In this document: piece by piece, positions 8,050 to 17,169 of the stretch
Layout of the letters: each line of letters begins with the position of its first letter
Numbering within the stretch: position 1 is the stretch's first letter
Source of the DNA: JBFMAP01 sp964632135
GTDB taxonomy: Archaea; Micrarchaeota; Micrarchaeia; Burarchaeales; JBFMAP01
Assembly: GCA_964632135.1 (NCBI GenBank)
Contig: CAZWEI010000002.1
Location: forward strand, 1 to 61,713
Direction of reading: 5' to 3'
DNA: 61,713 nt
Made by a program: the position numbers and the translations under genes
The notes under the pieces: generated by a model
Databases searched by the model: none
Told to the model about the DNA's origin: nothing
Seen by the model: the letters and a program-made list of their open reading frames with translations, nothing else

Positions 8050-9219
8050 GTGTCCGAGGAGAGGGATGTTGAGTATCTCATAGGGCTCGTGAGAAGCAGG
8101 GATAAGTGGAAACAGTTGGACGCCATTGTTGGAGCCGAGGAACTAAACAAGAGGTACGGGCGAGGCGCAATGAGCGTGGTTGGCGAGGCGATTGCAAATT
8201 ATGCAGGCGGGGAAGTTTTGAAAAACGCGATGTACGCGGGCATTGAAATCGGGGGCTCGGAAGCTGCCGAGATATTTGCGAGCTTACTACGGAACCCGGA
8301 CATAAACGTCGCGATGGTTGGCGAGATGGGCCTTATGGGGCTTGCGGCAAAGGCTGCGGAGCAGGGCGATCTCGAAACGATGAAGACGATTTTGACTGTG
8401 ATTGGCAGGACATTTTTCGATGAAAGGCGGAAGGACATGCTCGCAATTTATAATTCTTTTGAGATTGGTGGGGTCCTTGAGGAGTTAAAAACGAAGCCGA
8501 GCAGCGAAAAGACAATGGAGGCGGTTTCTGAGTTCGTTCGGAAGGTTAAGGAAAAACTAGCTGGCGGGAACGAGAAGGAGCACCTCAAGGAGATAGGAGA
8601 AGCCAAAAACGTTGATGATTTGATCGAAGTGGTCCTCATAATCTTGAAAAAGCCTGCTGGCGCGAGCGTTTTGGACGCGATCGTCGAGGCGGTTGCTGAA
8701 AAGGCCGACGGGAAGACAAAGGAAATTTTTGAAAAAATGAGTACGGAGCAAGACCCTCGGGTTGCAGCAATGGCTTGCCTGTGCCTTGCTGGAATCGCCG
8801 CACGAGACGGGAGCGGTCTGTTTGTGGACAAATATTTGAAAGCCGCTGGAGAGAAGATGAAGAACTTGAACGATGAGTTCGGCAGCGTAAAGGAGATGGG
8901 CGAAAGGATTCTGTTCAGATATTTGCTGAATTGCGGTGAAGAGGATTTAACGGCCGTAAAGGACAAGGAAACTGCTAAAACGTTTGTGAGTGTGTTCAAC
9001 GTTTTGGGGATGGCGAACCCGAGGAGTGGCGGAAGCAGTAAGGATAAAGAACGCTATTCGGAGCTGAAGAGAATCGCCGATGATTTGAGATTTGCAGTAT
9101 TGGGCGGGGCGAGCGCCGGCGAGATAGTCGAAAAAATAGAGAAGTTTGTAAAGGCACGCGGGCTACGAGAAGAAAAGAAGGGCAGTTCGCGGGCTGGACT
9201 TATGAAAGGGGCGGGCTGA
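8050..9219 (+). CDS. HEAT-like helical repeat protein (founder of a three-gene family)
   Basis: A 389-residue all-helical soluble protein with two copies of a ~180-residue module. Landmarks in the second copy are LKKPAGASVLDAIVEAVAE, DPRVAAMACLCLAGIAARDG and KERYSELKRIADDLRFAVLGG. The pattern of paired amphipathic helices suggests HEAT/armadillo-type repeats that bind other proteins. The same module occurs in the proteins at 9839 and 11697. No catalytic motif is visible. The GTG start is set by the GGAGTGG ribosome site and by the shared promoter. Confidence 0.7.
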   Translation: MSEERDVEYLIGLVRSRDKWKQLDAIVGAEELNKRYGRGAMSVVGEAIANYAGGEVLKNAMYAGIEIGGSEAAEIFASLLRNPDINVAMVGEMGLMGLAAKAAEQGDLETMKTILTVIGRTFFDERRKDMLAIYNSFEIGGVLEELKTKPSSEKTMEAVSEFVRKVKEKLAGGNEKEHLKEIGEAKNVDDLIEVVLIILKKPAGASVLDAIVEAVAEKADGKTKEIFEKMSTEQDPRVAAMACLCLAGIAARDGSGLFVDKYLKAAGEKMKNLNDEFGSVKEMGERILFRYLLNCGEEDLTAVKDKETAKTFVSVFNVLGMANPRSGGSSKDKERYSELKRIADDLRFAVLGGASAGEIVEKIEKFVKARGLREEKKGSSRAGLMKGAG

Positions 9220-9250
9220 TACCAACATAATTTTAGCATTACTAAAATAG
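9220..9250. repeat. Short dispersed motif with TTTTAG/CTAA arms (copy 2, inverted)
   Basis: This is the reverse complement of the motif at 5874-5904. TTTTAG-CATTA-CTAAAA forms a 6-bp hairpin. It sits between the convergent ends of the genes at 8050 and 9242, a natural place for a bidirectional terminator. Confidence 0.4.
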
Positions 9251-9751
9251 TTCTGGCGCTAGTTCCTTTTTGAGCGCTTCTTCATGCTTTTTGATGGACG
9301 CGCGAAGCGCGGTTATTATGAGTGTTAGCTCCGTTGGGTTCTTGCGCTTTTTCTCCGCTTCCGCGCGAAGTTTGGGGACATCCTCGAGCAGAACAATATC
9401 AATATTTTCTTTGAGCGCGCCTAAACGAAGACGTTTTAACTGCTCCTGAATCTCGACGAGCTCGTTTGTCTTATTTCCAACTTCGTTCAGCACTGTCCTT
9501 GCAATCTCATCTCGCGTGTATTTCTTTCCCATTATATTCTGGGTTGCGAAAAAAAACAGTCGCTCATTAACATAATCCATAAAAATTCGCGAGAGAGAAA
9601 GCAGTCCGGCCTCGGTTACCCTTATTGTTGCCCGCCAGTGTATCTCCTGCTTTCCCTCGGCGCGTGGTCCGAGGTGAAGGAAGAAGTCCAATTGTTCGTT
9701 TGGTTTTGGGGGCGGGGGTGTTGCTTTTTTTTCAAGCGTTAGCGAGGCCAT
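9242..9751 (-). CDS. Conserved-looking hypothetical protein
   Basis: A 169-residue protein. It has a Pro-rich N-terminal linker (TPPPPKPNEQ), a mixed domain (residues 20-75) and a long charged helix (residues 85-165) that probably forms a coiled coil. No membrane segment or catalytic motif is visible. It lies between two HEAT-like genes and is convergent with the first. A TATA-like ATTATAAAA lies 26 bases before an AATACT start-site region, a weak partial match to the shared promoter. I do not recognise it. Confidence 0.55.
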   Translation of the reverse strand: MASLTLEKKATPPPPKPNEQLDFFLHLGPRAEGKQEIHWRATIRVTEAGLLSLSRIFMDYVNERLFFFATQNIMGKKYTRDEIARTVLNEVGNKTNELVEIQEQLKRLRLGALKENIDIVLLEDVPKLRAEAEKKRKNPTELTLIITALRASIKKHEEALKKELAPELF

Positions 9752-9838
9752 ACCATCCAGTATTATTTATCTTTTCTTTTTTATAATCCTATTGTTTGGC
9801 GCGCAGGGGCGCGCGAAGGAGAGAAAGGTGAGTCTGGG

Positions 9839-10552
9839 ATGAACTTGAGAGCGGTTAACCGTTGCCTTCAGCTCGCTGCCAGCGGCATCGAGACCGAACA
9901 GCTCAGCGCCATCAGAGAAGCTAGGGGGTTTACTGGCGAGCATCCCTTCGCTGTTTTTGCAACTGTTACGAAGCAACCCGCAAATGAGAAGGTTTTGGAG
10001 GAAGTTGTGAAGGCGGCCGTGGGGGTTGGCGGCTTTCACGCGACCAACATGTTTGAGGTATTAGGCAACGACGAAAAGTGGAGGGGCGCGTGTGTTGCGG
10101 GGTTGTTTCTACTTGCTGAAAGATACGCACGGGAATTGGGGCGCAGGAGCATTGACACTAATTTTGATGCACTTGAGAGAATATTGGGCTACAATGCGTT
10201 GTATCGGACCAAAGAGTATAGAGACCTAGTTGACCGGGTGGACCATATATTTTATCTCTACAACGCACAAAGAATTTTAGGTGAGTTGGAGCGTGGTTTG
10301 TCTGCGCAATCCCCTGTGTTCGACTTTGACCACTATTTTACGGCTTTTTTATTGGCTGTACATCGAGCTAAAGAGGAGGGCACGCCGGCGTTGGATAGGG
10401 CAGATGAAACGGTCCGCGCGGAGGTTTACGCTAAAACTGAAGAATTTGAGTTGGTTTATCGTGGAAAGAAGAGAATTGAGGAAGTTTTCAAAACCGTGCC
10501 AAGAGGACTGAACGCGAGGCGGGCTAGGAAGCGAGAGGGTATAACGACGTAG
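9839..10552 (+). CDS. HEAT-like helical repeat protein, second paralog
   Basis: A 237-residue helical protein. VTKQPANEKVLEEVVKAAV, WRGACVAGLFLLAERYAREL and the helices that follow align with the module of the proteins at 8050 and 11697. The C-terminal end is basic (RRARKREGITT). A TATA box (TTTTATAATC, near 9780) lies well upstream, and this gene lacks the shared extended promoter. The DRG GTPase follows 18 bases later, so the two may be one operon. Confidence 0.6.
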   Translation: MNLRAVNRCLQLAASGIETEQLSAIREARGFTGEHPFAVFATVTKQPANEKVLEEVVKAAVGVGGFHATNMFEVLGNDEKWRGACVAGLFLLAERYARELGRRSIDTNFDALERILGYNALYRTKEYRDLVDRVDHIFYLYNAQRILGELERGLSAQSPVFDFDHYFTAFLLAVHRAKEEGTPALDRADETVRAEVYAKTEEFELVYRGKKRIEEVFKTVPRGLNARRARKREGITT

Positions 10553-10570
10553 TTTAGTGGGGAGTTGAAC

Positions 10571-11683
10571 ATGGGCATAGGCGACAAGATAAGGGAAATC
10601 GAGGACGAGATGAAGAGGACGCAGTACCACAAGGGCACTGAGCACCATTTCGGGATGCTGAAGGCGAAACTCGCGAAACTGAAGAAGGAGATGACAAAGC
10701 CTAGCGGCAAGGGGAAGGGCGGCGGGTTCGACATAAGGAGGAGTGGGGACGCGAGCGTTGTTATCATTGGGTTTCCGTCTGTGGGGAAATCCACTTTGCT
10801 GAACGCGCTCACGAGCGCGGAATCGAAGGTGGCTGCGTATGAATTCACGACGCTGAGCGTCGTGCCAGGCGTGATGATGCACAAGGGCGCGCGCATACAA
10901 ATCTTGGATTTGCCAGGAATCCTTGAGGGCGCGAGCGAGGGGCGCGGAAGGGGGAAGGAAGTGTTATCTGTTGCGAGGGGCGCGGATTTGATATTGATTC
11001 TACTGGACGCGTTCGGCGTGAAGAAGTTTGATGTGATAAAAAAGGAACTTCATGAGATGGGAATAAGGATAAACGCGCATCCTCCGCATGTCGTGATAAC
11101 GCCGACGAAAAAGGACGGGGTGAACGTGAGCAGCACCGTGAAGATGACGAAACTGGACGAAAAAATGATACAGGATGTTCTGGGCGTTTACAGCATTTAC
11201 AACGCGAACGTGGTCCTGCGCGAGGACGTTGATGTTGACGGGTTTATCGATGTCGTGGTTGGAAACAGGAGGTACGTACCGGCGCTCGTAGTGGTTGCGA
11301 AAATCGATTTGGTCGACGAGAAAACGCGCGAGGCCATTCGGAGGGAACTCGTGGCAAAGGGAGAGGGCGCGGTTCTCGTATCCGCCGAGAAAAAAATCGG
11401 GATCAAGGAGTTGCGGGATAAGATTTATGATAAGTTGGATTTGATGCGCGTCTACACGCGGCCCTGGAAGGGCGAGGCTGATTTGGACGAGCCGATGATA
11501 ATAAGGAGGGGGGCTGATGTCGAGGAGGTGTGCGGTAAGCTTCACAGGGGTTTGAAGGAGGAGTTCAAGCACGCGTTCATCTGGGGCAAATCAGTTAGAT
11601 TCGGAGGGCAGAAGGTTGGCTTGAAGCACGTGCTGCAGGATGGGGACGTTGTGATGGTAATAAAAAGAAGGGGAGGGGAGTGA
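10571..11683 (+). CDS. DRG-family (Obg-type) translation GTPase
   Basis: About 370 residues. After a helical N-terminal region come the P-loop GFPSVGKST (near residue 65), the switch region FTTLSVVPG, G3 DLPG and a KID motif in VVAKID for guanine recognition. A C-terminal TGS domain ends the chain (DVVMVIKRR). DRG proteins bind ribosomes and are near universal in archaea. ATG 10571 is chosen over TTG 10565 because GGGGAG at 10559-10564 is at proper spacing. Confidence 0.92.
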   Translation: MGIGDKIREIEDEMKRTQYHKGTEHHFGMLKAKLAKLKKEMTKPSGKGKGGGFDIRRSGDASVVIIGFPSVGKSTLLNALTSAESKVAAYEFTTLSVVPGVMMHKGARIQILDLPGILEGASEGRGRGKEVLSVARGADLILILLDAFGVKKFDVIKKELHEMGIRINAHPPHVVITPTKKDGVNVSSTVKMTKLDEKMIQDVLGVYSIYNANVVLREDVDVDGFIDVVVGNRRYVPALVVVAKIDLVDEKTREAIRRELVAKGEGAVLVSAEKKIGIKELRDKIYDKLDLMRVYTRPWKGEADLDEPMIIRRGADVEEVCGKLHRGLKEEFKHAFIWGKSVRFGGQKVGLKHVLQDGDVVMVIKRRGGE

Positions 11684-11696
11684 GCGCATCTCTGTT

Positions 11697-12401
11697 CTAA
11701 TGAGGTTGAAAGTTTTTTTTCTTCTCTAGTTTGTTTTGTCCTAGCGCTTTTTTGACTGTGTCTCTTAGGTCTGCTTTGCCGTGTAATACGAGCTTCAAAT
11801 CTTCTGCAGCCGCTTGTAGTTTGTTATACCGTTCCTTGTCTTTCTCGCTCGCTTTTTCTGGAAGCCCCATTTTACTTAATTTTTCAACTTTTTCTAAAAA
11901 TTTATTGACATCTGACGCGTATATGGGAAAAAGGGTATCATTCATTTCTTTTAGGATGCCGTATGCCACCGTCAACTCATACCTAAATTGAATTTTATCA
12001 CGCTCTTCGTTTATGCGCTTTTCTGCGTCCCCTATGTTTTTTATTTTTTCCTCAGCAATTTCCAAATACTCGCGCATTAAGCTATTGTTGCCTTCTCGTG
12101 CACTTAATCCTGCGAGACCAAAGAATGCCATTGCAGCAATCTTTGGATTTTCGTGCTCCCTTGCCCTGAGGAATATGCCCGCTGCTTCTTCGTGGTCTAG
12201 CTGGTCAATCGCCTTTACAGCCATATCCAAAATATTGCCGTCGGCGGGATTTCTTAAAACAAGGTCTAGAATTGAAATTGCGGTTTGCGGGTCTGATGCA
12301 GCGCGTTTCACCGCGTCCTGAACTGCTATACTTTGAGCTTCTGGAACTGGGCTCCCGGCGCGTAAGATGAGTATACTTTTTTCCATATCGACTTTTGACA
12401 C
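11697..12401 (-). CDS. HEAT-like helical repeat protein, third paralog
   Basis: About 234 residues, one copy of the HEAT-like module: VLRNPADGNILDMAVKAID, NPKIAAMAFFGLAGLSAREG and KERYNKLQAAAEDLKLVLHGK match the gene at 8050. The C-terminus is Lys-rich. GTG 12401 is preferred to GTG 12410 because the shared leader (CTTATTCT, then GGTGG, then GTG-TCA) matches that of 8050 exactly. Probably a scaffold; partners are unknown. Confidence 0.7.
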   Translation of the reverse strand: MSKVDMEKSILILRAGSPVPEAQSIAVQDAVKRAASDPQTAISILDLVLRNPADGNILDMAVKAIDQLDHEEAAGIFLRAREHENPKIAAMAFFGLAGLSAREGNNSLMREYLEIAEEKIKNIGDAEKRINEERDKIQFRYELTVAYGILKEMNDTLFPIYASDVNKFLEKVEKLSKMGLPEKASEKDKERYNKLQAAAEDLKLVLHGKADLRDTVKKALGQNKLEKKKNFQPH

Positions 12402-12453
12402 AAAAACCACCTTGTAGAATAAGTAATAGTTTATGCATGAACGGATTTATATT
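12402..12453 (-). promoter_or_regulatory. Shared extended promoter, copy b
   Basis: On the minus strand: TATA box AATATAAA (12446-12453), GCATAA (12431-12436), 7 bases, CTTATTCT (12416-12423), GGTGG, GTG start at 12401. TATA centre to predicted start site is about 26 bases. Confidence 0.8.
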
Positions 12454-12465
12454 ACTTGCGCGCGA

Positions 12466-14727
12466 CTAAACCGAGCGCAACTCTGCTTCGACGAAGTCCT
12501 TGAATTTTTGCATCCAAATTGGCTCCACGTCTTTGTAATCGATCGAGCCGTTCTCCTGCTCCTTTTCAGCGAGGAGGAGGTTCGCCTCCGAGTTGCATTT
12601 GAGCACGAAATCTATTTCCGTGAGTTGCGGCGCGTTGAGCGCGTTCGAAGCCTTCGCTATGTCCGAGTAAATCTTGCCCTTGAAAAATGCCTGGAGTATG
12701 TTTTGAAGCGGGGTGAGGCCTGCCTCCTCGCTGCGGCGCTGGAGGACCGGGGGTATGTAGTTCACGTTCAGGTTTTCCTCGAGACTCGCGATGCTCGTGT
12801 TGCTCAGCGACCACGCGGACGCCTCGGGGTTCGCGATGAAGTTGCATTGAAGAGAGGAGGTTTCTGGCGAAGTGCCGCGCTTGTACGTGAAAAGTTCTAT
12901 GAACTGGCGGCGCTCTGCGTCGGTTTCGAGGAGTTGCGCGAGAACGCGGTGGACTGGTCCTCTTCGCTTGAATTTTATTTTTTTCAGGAATGAGAAGCGC
13001 TCTGTTGTGAAAAGCGAGGCAGCAGGAACGCCGAAAACAGTCTCGAGGCGGTCCTGAACGTCCTTTATGCTCTGGCCGTGGAGGTTGTAAAGACAGAAAA
13101 CGCCGGTTTGCGTGTTGAGCAGATTGATGAGCCCCTGTATCGCGAGGCGAGAGCGGAGCTCGTTCACGATGAGGCAGGAGTCGCCCATTCTCAGCGAGGC
13201 GTTCGCCATTGTGAGAAGAGACAGTTCTTTCGAGGATTCTGCTTCCTGATCAGAACTTTGAACGTGCATCGCGCCTATGTGGAACCCGCGCTTCCGGTAC
13301 GCGCGCACAGGAATCTCCTCTATGTCCTGAATCGGGAGTATGCGTTTCTTCGTGCCGATGGAGATTATTTTCGCTGCCGTAAACGCGGTTTTTCCAACTC
13401 CTTTCAAGCCGAGAACTGCTTCGGAGCAGCCGAGGCCGACCATCAAATCGTCGTAGCCAGCGTAGAACGGCGTGAGGCTGCAGAGCTGGATGTACTGTGG
13501 GTACGTGAATGGCGTTTCCTTGTTGACGCGGATTGCGAGTTGGAGTTCGCCGAAAGTCGCGGGCGGGCCCTGTATGTGGCAGCGCAGCCCGAGGCGGTTG
13601 AACATCGTGTCGAGAATCGGGTTCTTGAAATCGAACCTGCGCGATTCTTTCATCGTTGCCGCGATGTTGTGGACCGCGCGCTCCAGAAGTTCCTTGTTGT
13701 ATCTCCAGAGCGTGTGGCACAAACCGAACTTCGCGTGTTCGATGTAGATTGGCGAGTTCTCGCTGTCGAGATAGATGTCGGTTATGTTGTTCCTGTCGAG
13801 CGCCATGTTTTCAATCGGGCTTCCGAGACCGACGACCCAGTTCGCCGCCTCCCTGCCCATCGCCATCGCCTCCTGGAGGGAAAGCGGAACGCCCTGCGTG
13901 GCGGCCATGTCGATGAATTGCTGGCGGTACGCGCGCACCTTAGCATCATACGCAGCCGCGGGGTCTATAACCTCCTCGCGAGAGGACATCCCCACGTCTA
14001 TCGCCTGTTTGAGCATTTTCTGCAGTTGCGGTGAGAGGCTCTGGATGAGGCTGTTCTCGTGTGTGTAGAGGTTCGCCTCGGATTTTTCGAGCGAGTAGAG
14101 TTTTGCGGTTATTCCAAACCCCAAATCATAAACCGCGCCAGGCTCTGTCAATGGTTTTGCATCGGGCGGGAGTTCGAACATCAGCGAGTCGATGAACTGG
14201 AAACTCTTCAGCCCCGCAAGCGAGGCGAACGCCGCGCGCACGTCCTTGTATTTTGAAACGAGTTTGTAGAACTCCGTCGAGGAAATTTTTTCGGAGACGT
14301 TTGCGAGATATGTGGAGAATTTGTGATAGCCGTCCATGAAAATGCCTTTCGTCGGCTCTGGCTCGTGGTAGTCTTTTATCATCTGGAGCGTGAGGACTGG
14401 GCTCATGAAAAGCGCTTCGAACATTTTTTCCAGGAATTTCTTCCGTATGGGGTGGTAGTCGTCTTCCTTGCGGCCGTATGATGCTGGATCGGACATGACG
14501 CGCTCGACTTCGCGGATCAGGTTTGCGTATTCCATTATTACGCGCGTCTTTTCCTCGTTGAACTCGATTATTGTTTCCTCCTCGTATCGCATCGTCTTGA
14601 TGTCGACGTCGGTGAGCATGCTGAGGTCGTGGAGCTGGCTGTTAATGCATTTCGCGCTGAACATCTCGAAAGGGCAGGAGGCGCAGTCCATTACCGCGCG
14701 CGTCCCCTGTACCGAGAGCTTGCACAT
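12466..14727 (-). CDS. Type II/IV secretion-system ATPase (archaellum/pilus type)
   Basis: A 753-residue GspE/TadA/FlaI-superfamily ATPase that would power a pilus, archaellum or secretion apparatus at the membrane. An N-terminal Cys cluster (CASCPFEMFSAKC) is followed by the N-terminal binding domain and a C-terminal RecA-type core. The core has the P-loop GLKGVGKTA, the Walker-B-like LIVNELRS and a His box (LYNLHGQS). A pilus membrane platform protein is normally adjacent, but none is present in the window. The long C-terminal extension (~150 residues) is unusual. Confidence 0.85.
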   Translation of the reverse strand: MCKLSVQGTRAVMDCASCPFEMFSAKCINSQLHDLSMLTDVDIKTMRYEEETIIEFNEEKTRVIMEYANLIREVERVMSDPASYGRKEDDYHPIRKKFLEKMFEALFMSPVLTLQMIKDYHEPEPTKGIFMDGYHKFSTYLANVSEKISSTEFYKLVSKYKDVRAAFASLAGLKSFQFIDSLMFELPPDAKPLTEPGAVYDLGFGITAKLYSLEKSEANLYTHENSLIQSLSPQLQKMLKQAIDVGMSSREEVIDPAAAYDAKVRAYRQQFIDMAATQGVPLSLQEAMAMGREAANWVVGLGSPIENMALDRNNITDIYLDSENSPIYIEHAKFGLCHTLWRYNKELLERAVHNIAATMKESRRFDFKNPILDTMFNRLGLRCHIQGPPATFGELQLAIRVNKETPFTYPQYIQLCSLTPFYAGYDDLMVGLGCSEAVLGLKGVGKTAFTAAKIISIGTKKRILPIQDIEEIPVRAYRKRGFHIGAMHVQSSDQEAESSKELSLLTMANASLRMGDSCLIVNELRSRLAIQGLINLLNTQTGVFCLYNLHGQSIKDVQDRLETVFGVPAASLFTTERFSFLKKIKFKRRGPVHRVLAQLLETDAERRQFIELFTYKRGTSPETSSLQCNFIANPEASAWSLSNTSIASLEENLNVNYIPPVLQRRSEEAGLTPLQNILQAFFKGKIYSDIAKASNALNAPQLTEIDFVLKCNSEANLLLAEKEQENGSIDYKDVEPIWMQKFKDFVEAELRSV

Positions 14728-14780
14728 ATCTGAAGTTAAAAAGGAGGAGGTTTTTATTCGTTGTTATTCGCGCGCAGGTT

Positions 14781-15674
14781 TCACATTGCTTGCAGCCTCT
14801 TTATTCTTTCCTCTATTGGCGGGTGCGTGGCGAGCAGGCCGCCGATGTTGAGGCCGCGTTTGAATGGGTTCACGATGAAGAGCGTGGCCGTCGCGTCGTT
14901 CGCCGTGTGAAGTTTGTTCGCGTCCTTTGATATTTTCTCGAGCGCGCTCGCAAGCCCTTCTGGGTGGCGCGTGAGGAGCGCGCCGTCAGCGTCCGCGAGG
15001 TATTCCCTCTGCCTCGAGAGCGCGAGCCGCAGCAGTTGGGTGAGAAAAGGCGCGAGAACTGCGAAGAAAATTCCGATCACGAACAGGACGACGAGCGCGC
15101 CGCCTCCCCGCCTGCCCCCGCTCCCACCTCTCCCGCGCCAGTAAAAACCGCGCAGGATGAAGTTGCTTAGAATCGAGGCGACTCCGACGAGCACGACCGC
15201 AAGCGTCGCGAGCCGTATATCGTAATTTTTGATGTGCGACATCTCGTGCCCGAGCACGCCCTCGAGCTCGTACCGGTCGAGTTTCTGCAGGAGCCCTGTC
15301 GTGACCGCGATCGCGCTGTGGTCCGGGTCGCGGCCGGTCGCAAACGCATTGGGCGCTGGGTCGTCTATCACGTACGCGCGCGGCGGCGTTCTGAAGCCCG
15401 CAGCAATCGAAAGACCCTCAATCGTGTTTATGAGGTGGGGGAATTCCTCCTTTGGCGCAGGGCGCGCGTTGCTTATTTTCAGCACTATGGAATCGCTGTA
15501 GTAATAACCCCCGAACGCCGAAACCGAGGCGAGAACGAGGGCGAGCAGAAGCCCGAAATAGCCGAGCGCGAACAACTCGCCGAAAACATAGCCGAGCGCC
15601 AAGATTACGAGAACGAAAACGATGATTAAAAGCAGTGACTTTCTCCTATTGCTTTCTATTTGTTGGTAGAGCAT
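14781..15674 (-). CDS. htpX: HtpX-like M48 membrane metalloprotease
   Basis: About 297 residues. Two N-terminal membrane helices, the zinc site HEMSH in LGHEMSHIKNYD with the distal Glu in REYLADADG, and a Gly/Arg-rich membrane segment between them. HtpX proteases degrade damaged membrane proteins. ATG 15674 is chosen because residues before it overlap the lemA end and are unlike the family. The lemA gene lies immediately upstream, a recurrent pairing. Confidence 0.92.
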   Translation of the reverse strand: MLYQQIESNRRKSLLLIIVFVLVILALGYVFGELFALGYFGLLLALVLASVSAFGGYYYSDSIVLKISNARPAPKEEFPHLINTIEGLSIAAGFRTPPRAYVIDDPAPNAFATGRDPDHSAIAVTTGLLQKLDRYELEGVLGHEMSHIKNYDIRLATLAVVLVGVASILSNFILRGFYWRGRGGSGGRRGGGALVVLFVIGIFFAVLAPFLTQLLRLALSRQREYLADADGALLTRHPEGLASALEKISKDANKLHTANDATATLFIVNPFKRGLNIGGLLATHPPIEERIKRLQAM

Positions 15675-15702
15675 TGGACCGCCGTGTGCCGCAGTTCGCC
15701 GG

Positions 15703-16257
15703 CTAGAAGGAAACCGTGACTGCTTTCCTCTCCTTGCCCTCGATTTCGAAATACTCGCGCTGGCCGAAACTAAACGCACCCGCGATTAGATTCGAGGGGA
15801 AGGATTGGATTTTGATGTTGTACTCCATCACGCTGTCGTTGTAGAACTGGCGCGAGTAGGCGATTTTGCTTTCAGTGCCGGCGAGCTCCTCCTGAAGCAT
15901 CTTGAAGTTTTCGTTCGCGCGCAGTTGAGGGTAGGCCTCGGCAACCGCGAAAAGGGATTTTAGCGCGTTCGTGAGAAGATCGTTCGCCGCCGCGCGCTCC
16001 TTCATCGTCGTCGCGCCCATCATTTGCGAGCGCGCCTTCGTGACCATCTCGAAAGTGGACTTCTCGTGCTTCGCGTAGCCCTTCACCGTCTCCACGAGGT
16101 TTGGGATGAGGTCGTACCTCCTCTTTAACTGGACGTCTATCTGATGCCAGGCGTTGTCTATGCGGTTGCGCAGCGTCACGAGGGAGTTGTATACCAGCAC
16201 GACCGCGAGAACGACGAGCGCCACCAGAACGATTAAACCCAAGAACAACGGATCCAT
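15703..16257 (-). CDS. lemA: LemA family protein
   Basis: A 184-residue protein with one N-terminal membrane helix and a helical-bundle domain. The conserved LemA stretch is present: NSLVTLRNRIDNAWHQIDVQLKRRYDLIPNLVETVKGYAKHE, followed by YNDSVMEYN and FPSNLIAG. LemA is associated with HtpX-type proteases in many prokaryotes, though its activity is unknown. It is the first gene of a lemA-htpX pair. Confidence 0.93.
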   Translation of the reverse strand: MDPLFLGLIVLVALVVLAVVLVYNSLVTLRNRIDNAWHQIDVQLKRRYDLIPNLVETVKGYAKHEKSTFEMVTKARSQMMGATTMKERAAANDLLTNALKSLFAVAEAYPQLRANENFKMLQEELAGTESKIAYSRQFYNDSVMEYNIKIQSFPSNLIAGAFSFGQREYFEIEGKERKAVTVSF

Positions 16258-16329
16258 AAGACCACCGATAGAATTAAGTAGATGAGTTTAAAATAATTTT
16301 GGGTAAAGAAGTTATGCGTTGGTGGGAAA

Positions 16330-16743
16330 ATGGGTTTGTTGGATATGTTTGGTAAGAAGGACATCGGCGACGAGCTAACCAAGAAGATACCTTACGATTT
16401 GAAACTGCACTTCAACCCGTACCGGCTGATCGCACGCAAAAGCGAGTCCGTGGAATTGCGAATAGCGCTCAAAAACCTCAGGGAGGAGCGCGTCCTGACG
16501 TCCGTCGTAGTCGAAGCGCCGAGGAGCCTTGGGTTCGACCAAACCGGTCTCGCGAAGGTGAGGGAGGTCCGTCTCGGGTATATGGGCCCGTTCGAGGAGA
16601 AGGAGGTCGTTGTCGACGTCTGGGGCAACCAGCTCACCGCGCCGGGGGAGCACCCGATTTCGGTGACCGCGTTCTGCCATTATAGGGATTACGCCCATAT
16701 TTTAAACTCGGAAAGAAAACGGCTCGCGTTGCGCGCGGTGTGA
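16330..16743 (+). CDS. Conserved hypothetical protein with Ig-like core
   Basis: A 137-residue cytosolic-looking protein. The start MGLLDMFGKK resembles that of the zinc-ribbon protein at 51693 (MGLLDAIKNFF), possibly a membrane-touching amphipathic helix. The rest is rich in beta-strand patterns (SVELRIALKNL, VLTSVVVEAP, EVVVDVWG), like the immunoglobulin-like domains found in archaeal proteins. Function is unknown. It is convergent with, and abuts, the next gene. Confidence 0.6.
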   Translation: MGLLDMFGKKDIGDELTKKIPYDLKLHFNPYRLIARKSESVELRIALKNLREERVLTSVVVEAPRSLGFDQTGLAKVREVRLGYMGPFEEKEVVVDVWGNQLTAPGEHPISVTAFCHYRDYAHILNSERKRLALRAV

Positions 16744-17103
16744 TTACTTTTTCTCTTCCTTTGCTTCTTTCGTTTCCTTTTGCTCTTTTTCCTTGACTTC
16801 CTTCATATCTTTTTCTTTTTGCGCCAGCACCGCCGGCGCGGGGGGGGTTAGCTTCACCATGAGCTCGTCGAGGAGGCTCGTGATTGTTAATCCTTTTTCG
16901 GTTAATTTCACGTGTTTTGCCCTGCCCTTGCGCTCGAACGACACCAGACCGTCCTTCTCGAATTTGCGGAGTGTTTTTGTCGTGTGGACGTAGGAGAGGC
17001 CCGCGCGGCGCGCGGCGCCGGAGAGGTTCCAGGTCGTGGCGGTATCTTTTAGCATGGAGAGCAGCGCGGCGGGTTTTGTGTGCAGGAGGGTTTCTTTGGG
17101 CAT
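16744..17103 (-). CDS. Winged-helix regulator with charged tail
   Basis: A 119-residue protein. Residues 20-75 form a winged helix: NLSGAARRAGLSYVHTTKTLRKFEKDGLVSFERKGRAKHVKLTEKG is typical of MarR/ArsR-like archaeal regulators. The C-terminus (90-119) is an almost pure Lys/Glu helix. It is divergent from the PRC-barrel gene and could regulate it. Confidence 0.75.
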   Translation of the reverse strand: MPKETLLHTKPAALLSMLKDTATTWNLSGAARRAGLSYVHTTKTLRKFEKDGLVSFERKGRAKHVKLTEKGLTITSLLDELMVKLTPPAPAVLAQKEKDMKEVKEKEQKETKEAKEEKK

Positions 17104-17169
17104 GCGAATACCGGAAGTAGTAAGGTTTTTAAATATATAAAATAAAAGGTTGGTGTTGAAGGTGGTTGG

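Noticed and set aside
12433..14256. Long plus-strand ORFs opposite the secretion ATPase (for example 13078-14034)
   Set aside because: They mirror the minus-strand ATPase gene, have Arg/Glu/His-rich low-complexity translation and no start context.
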